DNA from: Limnohabitans sp. 2KL-51
Lineage (GTDB): Bacteria; Pseudomonadota; Gammaproteobacteria; Burkholderiales; Burkholderiaceae_C
NCBI RefSeq assembly: GCF_003063645.1
Contig: NZ_NESJ01000012.1
Span: forward strand, 1 to 64,000
Length of the DNA stretch: 64,000 nucleotides
Direction of reading: 5' to 3'
Both the position numbers and the translations under genes were made by a program. This document shows, in pieces, positions 53,206 to 61,576 of the stretch (position 1 is its first letter; every line of letters begins with the position of its first letter). The notes beneath the pieces were generated by a model that saw only the letters and a list, made by a program, of their open reading frames with translations, had not been told where the DNA came from and searched no databases.

Positions 53206-54336
53206 ATGAAAACAATCAACACTTCAAAAAAACGCCACTGGATGGCACTGGCCACTGCTTTGACCCTTACAGGTGCTGCGCTGCCTACGTACGCGGGCGA
53301 AGGCCATGACCACGGCGCTGCGCCTGCGACGGCCAATGCCAATGGTCCACAGCGCATGGCCGATGGCAGCGTGTTTCTGCCCAAACCAGCCCAACGCCAA
53401 CTGAATGTGCGCACGATGGTGGTGGAAACCGCTGAGCTGCCACGCGCCTTTGAACTCAATGGTCAGGTACTGATGGACCCCAACGCTGGGGGCAAAGTCC
53501 AGCCCATCAACGCCGGACGCATAGAACCCGGCCCTAATGGCCTGCCCAACGCAGGGCAAACCGTCAAGAAGGGTCAGGTATTGGCCTACGTGGTCCCTGC
53601 GGTCGCCCCCCTAGAGCGGGCCAGCCAGTTGACTCAATTGGCCGAATTTCGCGCTGCCAAAGCGCTTGCTGAAAAGCGTTTGGCACGTTTGCGCGAGTTA
53701 TCAGATACCGTGCCGCGCAAGGAAGTGGAAGCCGCAGAGAGTGATGTGCTCAGCCTCACCGACCGCATGTCGGCCATTGGTGGCGGCCTCAGCAGCAAAG
53801 AAGCACTGGTCGCGCCCGTTTCTGGCGTGATTGCCTCGGCGCATGTCGTAGCAGGCCAAGTGGTGGACACGCGGGAATTGATTTTTGAAATTGTCGACCC
53901 GAAGCGGCTGCGTATCGAAGCCTTGGCTTTTGATAGCTCAGTGGCCAACAACATCGGCGGTGCCACATTGGCTGTCGGCGACCAGCGCACACCACTGGTT
54001 TTCATGGGTGCAGCGCGCAGTTTGCGAGAGCAAGCTCTGCCGCTGAACTTCCAAGTGCAAAGCCCGGAACTATTAGGCCTGGCCGTTGGACAGCCCGTCA
54101 AAGTCTATGTGCAGTCCAAGCAAAAGACACAGGGTATTGCGGTCCCCCAGTCGGCACTGATGAAAAACGCTGCCAATCAGAACGTGGTGTGGGTCAAGTC
54201 TGCAGCTGAGCAGTTTGAACCACGCACAGTGACGTTCGAGCCCCTGGATGGAGCGCGTGTCACGGTGATCTCGGGCTTAAAGTCTGGCGATCGTGTGGCG
54301 ACCCAAGGTGCCACGCTCATCAACCAAGTCCGTTAA
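53206..54336 (+). CDS. czcB: RND efflux periplasmic adaptor (CzcB-like)
   Basis: The 376-residue membrane-fusion protein has a signal peptide, a metal-binding His motif (GEGHDHG), a lipoyl half (GQTVKKGQVLAYVVPAVAPL), a helical hairpin (RAAKALAEKRLARLRELSDT-type FRAAKALAEKRLARL), and a beta-barrel domain. It links CzcA to CzcC. The start at 53206 has AAGGAG; the longer frame overlaps the upstream gene. Confidence 0.88.
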   Translation: MKTINTSKKRHWMALATALTLTGAALPTYAGEGHDHGAAPATANANGPQRMADGSVFLPKPAQRQLNVRTMVVETAELPRAFELNGQVLMDPNAGGKVQPINAGRIEPGPNGLPNAGQTVKKGQVLAYVVPAVAPLERASQLTQLAEFRAAKALAEKRLARLRELSDTVPRKEVEAAESDVLSLTDRMSAIGGGLSSKEALVAPVSGVIASAHVVAGQVVDTRELIFEIVDPKRLRIEALAFDSSVANNIGGATLAVGDQRTPLVFMGAARSLREQALPLNFQVQSPELLGLAVGQPVKVYVQSKQKTQGIAVPQSALMKNAANQNVVWVKSAAEQFEPRTVTFEPLDGARVTVISGLKSGDRVATQGATLINQVR

Positions 54337-54348
54337 AGGGGTCACGAT

Positions 54349-57300
54349 ATGTTCAAGTGGCTTCTCGAAAATAGCCTGACCAACCGGCTTCTGGTGTTGA
54401 TAGCGGGTGCCGTGTTGATGGCTTACGGGGCATTCACATTGTCTCGAACGCCAGTCGATGTCTTTCCCGACCTCAACAAACCTACTGTGACGATCATGAC
54501 CGAGGCGGGTGGCATGGCGCCCGAAGAGGTCGAGCAACTGATTACCTTTCCTCTGGAGACGGCCATGAATGGCTTGCCTGGGGTCGAATCGGTTCGTTCT
54601 ACTTCCTCTGCTGGCCTGTCCTTTTTGTATGTCACCTTCAACTGGGACACAGAGATTTTTCGGGCACGCCAACTGGTGTCTGAACGTCTCTCGTCCATGG
54701 AAGAAGGTTTGGCTGCCGGGGTGATACCCCGCATGGGACCGATCAGCTCCATCATGGGTGAGATCATGCAGATCGCTATTCCTGTCGATCCGCAGAAAAT
54801 CTCCCCTATGGCGGTGCGTGAGTACGCCGACTGGGTGCTCCGGCCGCGACTCTTGTCCATACCGGGTGTCGCACAGATCATTCCCATTGGCGGCGAAGTG
54901 CGTCAGTTTCAGGTGCAGCCCAACACAGCGCGCCTGTCGGACTTGGGTATCTCCTTGGACCAGTTGGAGTCGGCGTTGCGCGGGTTTTCGGCCAACACCT
55001 CGGGGGGGTTTCTGGAACTCAACGGGCGCGAGTACCTGATTCGAAATCTTGGTCGCACTTCACGCCTGGAGGACTTGCGCAATCTGGCCATCACCGCCAA
55101 GAACGGTCAGCCCATCTTGTTGCGCCAGATCGCTGAGGTCACTTTTGCCGCAGCCATCAAACGTGGGGATGCAGGCTTTGAGGGCAAGCCCGCCGTGATT
55201 CTGGGCGTTCAAAAGCAACCCACCGCTGACACGACCCGTTTGACACAGTCGATTGAAGAAGCGATTACGGATCTCAAGGCATCCCTTCCTGAGGGGATGG
55301 AGGCACCCCGTGTGACCTTCCGCCAGGCCAGCTTCATTGAGGCGTCGATCTCGACGCTGCAAGGCAAGTTGATCGGTGCGTCGCTGTTTGTGGCCGCGAT
55401 CCTTTTCTTCTTCTTGGGCACAGTTCGACCCACCATCATTGCGCTCACCGCCATCCCAGTGTCCATCTTCATCACGGCACTGGTGTTCAAGTATTTTGGC
55501 TTGTCGATCAACACCATGACGCTTGGAGGACTGGCGATTGCCATTGGCGGACTGGTGGACGATGCCGTGGTGGATGTGGAAAACATCTTGCGGCGCATGA
55601 AAGAAGACCGTGCCAAGGACCCCAGTCAGCGCCTGTCGCTGCTCGCGCTCGTGGCCAAGGCGTCCATGGAAGTCCGCTCGGCGATCCTCTATGCGACGGT
55701 GATCATCGTGCTGGTCTTCCTGCCGCTTTTTGCTTTGCCGGGCCTGGAAGGCAAGTTGTTTGTGCCGCTGGGCATTGCCTTCATCATCTCGACACTGGCC
55801 TCTTTGTTGGTGTCGGTAACGATGACGCCGGTGCTGAGCTACTACCTCTTGCCGGGCATGAAAAACCTGGACCATGGCGACACCAAAGTGCTGGCATGGC
55901 TCAAGCAAGGCTACAAAGGCAGTTTGCAAAAAGTGCTGGACAAGCCACGCGTGGCGATAACCAGTGCATGTGTGGCGGTGGTGTTGGCTGCGGCGGCTGT
56001 TCCGTTTTTTCCGACCACCTTCTTGCCTCCTTTTAATGAAGGCACCTTGCTGGTGGGCATACGGCTGAACCCGGGCGTGACCTTGACCGAGTCCTCTGAC
56101 CTGGCGCGCCAGGCCGAAGTGCTGGTCAAGCAGGTGCCCGAAGTGCTGCATGTGGGCAGGCGCAGCGGACGTGCTGAACTGGATGAGCATGCCGAAGGTG
56201 TTCATGTCAGCGAATTGGACGTGGGCATCAAACCCTCAGGCGAGTTGACGCGCTCAATGGATGAGGTCCGTGCCGACATCCGTGCACGCTTGGTCAACCT
56301 GCCTGCTTCGATTGAGGTGGGGCAACCCATCTCACACCGCATCGACCACATGCTGTCTGGGGTGCGCTCCCAAATCGCCATCAAGATTTTTGGCGAAGAC
56401 CTGGACGTGCTGCGCGGGCAAGCCGATGCGCTGCGCTCACGGCTGTCAGGTATCGAGGGCATAGCTGACCTGCAAATCGAAAAACAAGTTCTTGCACCCC
56501 AGATCAAGGTACGGTTGGACTATGCGGCAGCGGCGCAATACGGCCTGTCTGGCGCGCAAGTGCTTGCCACACTGCAGACCCTGGTGGAAGGTGAACGTGT
56601 CACGCAAATCATGGAGGGAGGTCGCCGCTTTGCGTTGGTTGTGCGTTTACCAGAATCCGCACGATCGCTGGAAGGCTTGGGCCAGGTGTTGATCGAAACA
56701 CCCTCGGGCAGAATTCCGCTGTCCAAAATCGCAACGATTGAAGACGCCGATGGTCCCAACCAAATCAGTCGGGACAACGGCAAGCGGCGTATCGTGATTT
56801 CTGCCAACGCTTCGGGCCGCCCATTGTCAGAAGTTGTGGCCGACATACGCAAAGTGACGGCGGATTCTCGATTGCCAGAGGGCTACTTCATCACCCTTGG
56901 AGGACAGTTTCAGGCGCAAGAAGAAGCCTCGCGCCTGATCTCTTTGCTCTCGGTGGTCTCTGTGGTGTTGATGTTTGTGGTGCTTTACAGCCGCTACAAG
57001 TCCGCCGTTTTGTCGGCCTTGATCATGGTGAACATTCCCTTGGCGCTCGTGGGTGCCGTGTTGGGTCTTTGGCTGTCAGGTCAGCCCTTGTCGGTGGCCG
57101 CCTTGGTCGGGTTCATCACGTTGGCTGGCATTTCGGTGCGCAACGGCATTTTGAAAGTCAGCCATTACATCAACCTCATGCGCTTTGAGGGAGAGTCCTT
57201 CACCAAGCCCATGATCTTGCGCGGTTCGATGGAACGATTGAGCCCTGTGTTGATGACGGCCTTGGTGACTGCCTTCGCATTGGCACCCTTGCTCTTCGAG

Positions 57301-57468
57301 GCCGAACGCCCCGGCACCGAAATTTTGCACCCGGTCGCCGTGGTGATTTTCTCGGGCTTGATCAGCTCGACGCTGCTCGACACCTTTCTGACGCCTGCCA
57401 TGTTTTGGCTCTTTGGCCGCAAACCTGCCGAGGCGCTTTTGCAAGACAAAGATGCTGAAGCATTCTGA
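54349..57468 (+). CDS. czcA: heavy-metal RND transporter (CzcA-like)
   Basis: The 1039-residue proton-driven pump has twelve membrane segments and two large periplasmic loops. It begins MFKWLLENSLTNRLLVLIAG and has SRTPVDVFPDLNKPTVTIMT near the N-terminus. The fourth-helix motif reads AIAIGGLVDDAVVDVEN. Cupriavidus CzcA has DFGxxVDGAV there, so this pump belongs to another HME group (HME5-like by my recollection) and its exact metal is uncertain. Its operon places it with divalent-metal export. It starts 12 bases after czcB. Confidence 0.85.
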   Translation: MFKWLLENSLTNRLLVLIAGAVLMAYGAFTLSRTPVDVFPDLNKPTVTIMTEAGGMAPEEVEQLITFPLETAMNGLPGVESVRSTSSAGLSFLYVTFNWDTEIFRARQLVSERLSSMEEGLAAGVIPRMGPISSIMGEIMQIAIPVDPQKISPMAVREYADWVLRPRLLSIPGVAQIIPIGGEVRQFQVQPNTARLSDLGISLDQLESALRGFSANTSGGFLELNGREYLIRNLGRTSRLEDLRNLAITAKNGQPILLRQIAEVTFAAAIKRGDAGFEGKPAVILGVQKQPTADTTRLTQSIEEAITDLKASLPEGMEAPRVTFRQASFIEASISTLQGKLIGASLFVAAILFFFLGTVRPTIIALTAIPVSIFITALVFKYFGLSINTMTLGGLAIAIGGLVDDAVVDVENILRRMKEDRAKDPSQRLSLLALVAKASMEVRSAILYATVIIVLVFLPLFALPGLEGKLFVPLGIAFIISTLASLLVSVTMTPVLSYYLLPGMKNLDHGDTKVLAWLKQGYKGSLQKVLDKPRVAITSACVAVVLAAAAVPFFPTTFLPPFNEGTLLVGIRLNPGVTLTESSDLARQAEVLVKQVPEVLHVGRRSGRAELDEHAEGVHVSELDVGIKPSGELTRSMDEVRADIRARLVNLPASIEVGQPISHRIDHMLSGVRSQIAIKIFGEDLDVLRGQADALRSRLSGIEGIADLQIEKQVLAPQIKVRLDYAAAAQYGLSGAQVLATLQTLVEGERVTQIMEGGRRFALVVRLPESARSLEGLGQVLIETPSGRIPLSKIATIEDADGPNQISRDNGKRRIVISANASGRPLSEVVADIRKVTADSRLPEGYFITLGGQFQAQEEASRLISLLSVVSVVLMFVVLYSRYKSAVLSALIMVNIPLALVGAVLGLWLSGQPLSVAALVGFITLAGISVRNGILKVSHYINLMRFEGESFTKPMILRGSMERLSPVLMTALVTAFALAPLLFEAERPGTEILHPVAVVIFSGLISSTLLDTFLTPAMFWLFGRKPAEALLQDKDAEAF

Positions 57469-57517
57469 CCATTCATTCGTTTCTTCAACCTCAACCAAAA
57501 CCTCAAAAGGACATCTC

Positions 57518-57892
57518 ATGAAATTCCATACGCTCTTGATCACATCGTCGCTTTTCCTCAGCGGACTCGCATGGGCAGGGCCACACGATGCGGATCACAA
57601 ACCCATGCAAGGTGGTGTTTTGACCACCGTCAAGGATGTTGACTACGAACTGGTCGCCAAACCTGATGTGCTGCAGTTGTTCGTGCGTGACCATGGCAAA
57701 CCCGTTGACGTGAGTAAAACGACGGCAAAAGTCACACTGCTTTCTGGCGCTGACAAGCAAGAAGTTGAGTTGAAACCAACAGGCGACAAGCTTGAAGCCA
57801 AAGGTAGCTTCAAGGTAGCTCCTGGGACAAAGGTTGTTGCTCAATTCAGTTCAGCTGGGAAAACCACTTCTGCACGTTTTGTTCTGAAATGA
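57518..57892 (+). CDS. small periplasmic protein downstream of czcA
   Basis: The 124-residue protein has a signal peptide (LLITSSLFLSGLAWAGPHDA) and a beta-rich mature part (HKPMQGGVLTTVKDVDYELV; VTLLSGADKQEVELKPTGDK). The His/Met start (HDADHKPMQGG) could bind metal. Such proteins recur next to czcA-type genes and have no assigned function. AAAAGGA lies upstream of the ATG; it begins 49 bases after czcA and is probably cotranscribed. Confidence 0.72.
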   Translation: MKFHTLLITSSLFLSGLAWAGPHDADHKPMQGGVLTTVKDVDYELVAKPDVLQLFVRDHGKPVDVSKTTAKVTLLSGADKQEVELKPTGDKLEAKGSFKVAPGTKVVAQFSSAGKTTSARFVLK

Positions 57893-57950
57893 GGCGTTTA
57901 CAACTTACTTGTTTTTGCCACAAATTGTGGATCAATTTTGGGAAATTATT

Positions 57951-58478
57951 ATGAAAACTTGGATTACCAAAACAATCGTCGTCTCAGCTTGCGTACTTGG
58001 CATCGCAGGCTGCGCTTCACCGGTTGATCGAATCGCTGAGAAGCCGTATTGCCATACGGATCGAGGAAGAAATGGTTACTGCACCAAAGATCCTGCACCC
58101 AGCATTGCCAAGGATGATGAAGCAAAGTCGTTTGCCTCAGTGCCTGAAGCTCTGACGGTTTACGTCGTGCGTTATTGGGGCGACGGACATCATCCGTTGG
58201 ACATTTCTGTGGATGGTGGCGCAGCGATGGAGACTGTTCCAAACTCCATGATTCGCCTGCGATTAAAAGAGGGGACTCATCAAATCACCTTCAATGTTGG
58301 AGGCAAGACCTTTGATCGAACAATTTCAGGTACGAAGGGAGAAGTTCGGTTACTAGGGATTACGGGTACCGATTGGATCTGGGGCAACTCTTCACATTGG
58401 TGGACAGATGACTCAGTTGATCAACTTAAACGGCGCGCACTGCGTTCCCGTTTGATCAAAGACATCACTTTCCTTTGA
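57951..58478 (+). CDS. putative lipoprotein of unknown function
   Basis: The 175-residue protein begins MKTWITKTIVVSACVLGIAG and continues with a lipobox cysteine (GCAS). The mature part contains YCHTDRGRNGYCTKDPAPSI and a beta-rich domain (LTVYVVRYWGDGHHPLDISV; MIRLRLKEGTHQITFNVGGK). I do not recognise the family. It is the last cargo gene before the tniQ end. Confidence 0.65.
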   Translation: MKTWITKTIVVSACVLGIAGCASPVDRIAEKPYCHTDRGRNGYCTKDPAPSIAKDDEAKSFASVPEALTVYVVRYWGDGHHPLDISVDGGAAMETVPNSMIRLRLKEGTHQITFNVGGKTFDRTISGTKGEVRLLGITGTDWIWGNSSHWWTDDSVDQLKRRALRSRLIKDITFL

Positions 58479-58701
58479 TGTTCTGGGGCCCCCGCCATGA
58501 CTGTTTGTCATTGGCGGTGGGAGTGGCAGTGACGTTCATGGCGCAAACACTCAACACGCTTGGTTTCACAAACGCCTGCAATCAGCCTGAAGCTCAGGTT
58601 GATGCAATATCCTTATCGTCCGCTTATGGCCTCTACCTCACCCTCAAGGCAATGATAGATGACCGGGTCTGAATTGGCCATATTTCAACGAAATCATTTC
58701 G
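58479..58701. other. gap between cargo and tniQ
   Basis: The 223 bases hold no supported gene; a 65-codon frame overlapping the lipoprotein stop has no homology cues. Near 58594 GTTGATGCAATATCCTTATC followed by GTCCGCTTATGGCC resembles the sequence near 47371-47402. Confidence 0.4.
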
Positions 58702-60555
58702 CTATGAGACCAACCCGTTCAACCGAAAGGCTTCGATACGACGATCTGATGCGCAAAATCCATGCCGATCAATTTCACGTTCACATAAATATTTATATTG
58801 ATCAAAACTCCTACATACCGGACTCGAAATAGCCTTCAAAGGGTGAGCAAAATTATGCTCATCGTTGGAGAGCGAGAGGTTGTTCATCTTGCAAAATTGA
58901 GCAAATTGCAGGCGCATAAAACCGAACAGGTCGGATGTTCGGACTGAAAAGACTTGAATTTTGTAGTCAACCAACCGTAGGTAAAAGTACCCTCCTGAGT
59001 AGACCAGGATTGATTTAATTCGTCGTCTGGGAGCGATGGACACATGGTGGATTTTCCAACCATCACAGAGTTCAACACTTGGCGCTGTGTGCCAACCATC
59101 ACGCTCGGACCAAGTCAAACAAAGACCTGACCCACACTTTTCTTTCATCGCTTGGGCAAGGTTGTCATGATCCAAAACTCTTTGTGATTTGCTTCGTCCG
59201 ATTTTTCGTGTCAATGCCAATGGCTCATCCACATAGCTTGTGAACTCCAGACTTCGTGCAGTAGGCCGGGTCACTGTGATCTGGAAAAGGTTCAATTGAC
59301 GAATGTCATCGGTTGACCAAGTGCATCGTCCCTGTCCGATCTTGTATTCAACAAATAGCTCTGCTTCTTTCCAAACTGCCAGGCAGTAAAGGCCAAAGAC
59401 GTGACTTTGGACCCATGATGAATATTCGGTTTTTGATGCTCTCTGAAGGTACTGCTCAAATCCAACGGACGCCTCGCCCAAGAACTCTGAAAATTTGCAT
59501 CTGTACCACCCTACTTCTGGGGGGAATTTCTTACGTTCATCCCAGCGCCTTATGTCCACCGTCGGCTCAACGGTTCTGGCCCAAATCAGCTCTATGAATG
59601 CCAGACGGGCTTGCCGGTTGGATCGCAGCAGTGCCGCAATCGCCTCTGGCGTTATGCACTTTCTGAATTGCCACACCCAATAATCAGATCGCGGAACCAC
59701 GTGCCGACGCAAATACCGCGCTACAGATTTGTAGACATCTGTTGGTACAAAACTCATTCTCCAAAAATCAGTGTGACCACCCTGCTCGAATCCCAGCCGA
59801 GGTTTATTTGGTAGCTCTCGAAATTCAATACTCTTAGTTCTGTAGGCGTAACGGTAATTAGGTGTTTCATATTTGATCAATGCATTCGGATATGCGATAG
59901 CTTGGATTTCACACAATTCTTTGAGTCGAATGAGCCATTCTTCCTCGTGCAAAGCATCAAATTTTCTGTTCATGTACGAGGCCACATAAATGGCGCTCAA
60001 CGACGTCAACCAATCGGCAAGAGGCTTGAGTTTTTCGGTGTTGATCAAACGATGATCGTTTCCGTTCAAGCGCGCTGGATCGAAATACTTCAGGCTTGAA
60101 CATTGGCAAGTATTTGGATAAGCAAGAGACATGGCATCAACACGCTCTCCATCGTTCTTCATGCACGAACATTCGACGTGCAGAGGCTCCTCGTGGATCG
60201 GGCACTGAGTAAGCAATTTCAGTGAAAAGAGCCTGGTGTGATATCCCAACTCCAAGCACTTTGGGCAGTAGCCGTTTTGGGGTGTGAACAAGAATTGCCA
60301 GCAGTATGGAATGAATCGATGATCACAAAATGAAAACAATTGAACTGGCTCACCCATCAGTCGAGCCAAAACCCGAAGATCAACATTTTGAACCGAACGG
60401 CTTTGACTCTGCGCACGTTTCGCCCTGGGTGAAAAATCTTCACTCAGTGGAAAGTCAGAAATTCTGAGTTTGTTCAAGTGGGCCAGTTTTCTTAAGGTCA
60501 GCCAAAGTGACGTGTAAGGCAACAGCGTGCCTGGCTTCCATGTCAGAGTTGTCAT
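58702..60555 (-). CDS. tniQ: TniQ/TnsD family target-selection protein
   Basis: This 617-residue protein has an N-terminal TniQ domain with two zinc-binding clusters (NGYCPKCLELGYHTRLFSLK; LLTQCPIHEEPLHVECSC; NTCQCSS). The C-terminal 400 residues are specific to this element, so it is longer than plain Tn5053 TniQ (about 400) and closer in size to TnsD. It should recruit the transposase complex to a target. It begins 4 bases after the tniB stop. Confidence 0.85.
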   Translation of the reverse strand: MTTLTWKPGTLLPYTSLWLTLRKLAHLNKLRISDFPLSEDFSPRAKRAQSQSRSVQNVDLRVLARLMGEPVQLFSFCDHRFIPYCWQFLFTPQNGYCPKCLELGYHTRLFSLKLLTQCPIHEEPLHVECSCMKNDGERVDAMSLAYPNTCQCSSLKYFDPARLNGNDHRLINTEKLKPLADWLTSLSAIYVASYMNRKFDALHEEEWLIRLKELCEIQAIAYPNALIKYETPNYRYAYRTKSIEFRELPNKPRLGFEQGGHTDFWRMSFVPTDVYKSVARYLRRHVVPRSDYWVWQFRKCITPEAIAALLRSNRQARLAFIELIWARTVEPTVDIRRWDERKKFPPEVGWYRCKFSEFLGEASVGFEQYLQRASKTEYSSWVQSHVFGLYCLAVWKEAELFVEYKIGQGRCTWSTDDIRQLNLFQITVTRPTARSLEFTSYVDEPLALTRKIGRSKSQRVLDHDNLAQAMKEKCGSGLCLTWSERDGWHTAPSVELCDGWKIHHVSIAPRRRIKSILVYSGGYFYLRLVDYKIQVFSVRTSDLFGFMRLQFAQFCKMNNLSLSNDEHNFAHPLKAISSPVCRSFDQYKYLCEREIDRHGFCASDRRIEAFRLNGLVS

Positions 60556-60559
60556 GCGC

Positions 60560-61576
60560 TTACCCCTTTGGTGTTCGTCCCCTTGGTGCCCCCGCTGAAA
60601 TAATCGCCATCAGGGCACCATGGCCAGAATGCTCGACGATTTCACTGATGGATTTTTTTGACAACACATCAGACACCGCTCGTCCAGACGCCAGCAAAAG
60701 GAGAATCCGTCTGCACACCACAGAGATGGTTTTCATTGGAATTTCATGCGGCCCGTCATAGCGATGCGGCAATTGGTTAATGAACTCTTCCCAAAGTGGT
60801 GCCGCATAACTGGCAATGCGAAATCCATTGCTCCAAAGCTCAGGGACGATGCTGGCAGTAAAAGAAATGCCCGATCCAACAGGCCATTCAGAGCCTTCGT
60901 CATACCCGGACATCACGTACCCCAATTGCGCCTCATCGCAAATGCCATGAAACCTGGCAGCGGTAAGCAAGAACCTCGCAGCGACATGTGCACCGCCAGC
61001 CATGGCGAGATTGATCGGGTCATCCCGAAATTGAACAGAAGCGATGGAAATCACACACAACCGAATCCTCTTTTTCTCCAGCATGCTGTGCAGCTCGACA
61101 AGCCACAACCACTCGCGCATCGTCATGCCTTGTGCTTCGTCAATCACAAGTACAACAAAACGTCCGCCCGCCTGTGCTGACAATTGTTCAAAACGGTCCA
61201 CGAGCATTCCCAAGCGTTCCGTTGGGCTACGTGTTGATCTGGCCAACCGATGCTTGGCTGCTTCCAGCAAATTTGCATAGAACCGCCCGGATGCGCTGGC
61301 ACCGCCCGATTCGGTATGACTCCAGATCACCATCGGTATGAATCCTCCATACCTGGCAGCGAGCAAGCCTTCTAGCCAGTTATCAACAGCGCTGGATTTA
61401 CCCAGTCGAGAGGCCCCATAAATGGTGGCACCATCAAATTGATCGTCTAGCCACCGTCCGATGGTGCTCACCATTTTTTCAATGGCGGGGGTGAACAACG
61501 AGTAATCTCTCGTGACCAGGGGATGGTCTTTGGGGATGTGCTCTGGAACGAGCTGAAAGTCTGAGTTTTCCATCAC
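60560..61576 (-). CDS. tniB: TniB-like AAA+ ATPase
   Basis: The 338-residue protein has Walker A in GASRLGKSSAVDNW and Walker B in FVVLVIDEAQGMTMREWLWL, of the TniB/TnsC group. These ATPases bind target DNA and activate the DDE transposase. It overlaps tniA by 4 bases (ATGA) and is followed closely by tniQ, so the three form one operon. Confidence 0.9.
   Translation of the reverse strand: MMENSDFQLVPEHIPKDHPLVTRDYSLFTPAIEKMVSTIGRWLDDQFDGATIYGASRLGKSSAVDNWLEGLLAARYGGFIPMVIWSHTESGGASASGRFYANLLEAAKHRLARSTRSPTERLGMLVDRFEQLSAQAGGRFVVLVIDEAQGMTMREWLWLVELHSMLEKKRIRLCVISIASVQFRDDPINLAMAGGAHVAARFLLTAARFHGICDEAQLGYVMSGYDEGSEWPVGSGISFTASIVPELWSNGFRIASYAAPLWEEFINQLPHRYDGPHEIPMKTISVVCRRILLLLASGRAVSDVLSKKSISEIVEHSGHGALMAIISAGAPRGRTPKG

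Noticed and set aside
58475..58672. 65-codon frame after the lipoprotein gene
   Set aside because: It overlaps the lipoprotein stop, has weak initiation signals and no motif.
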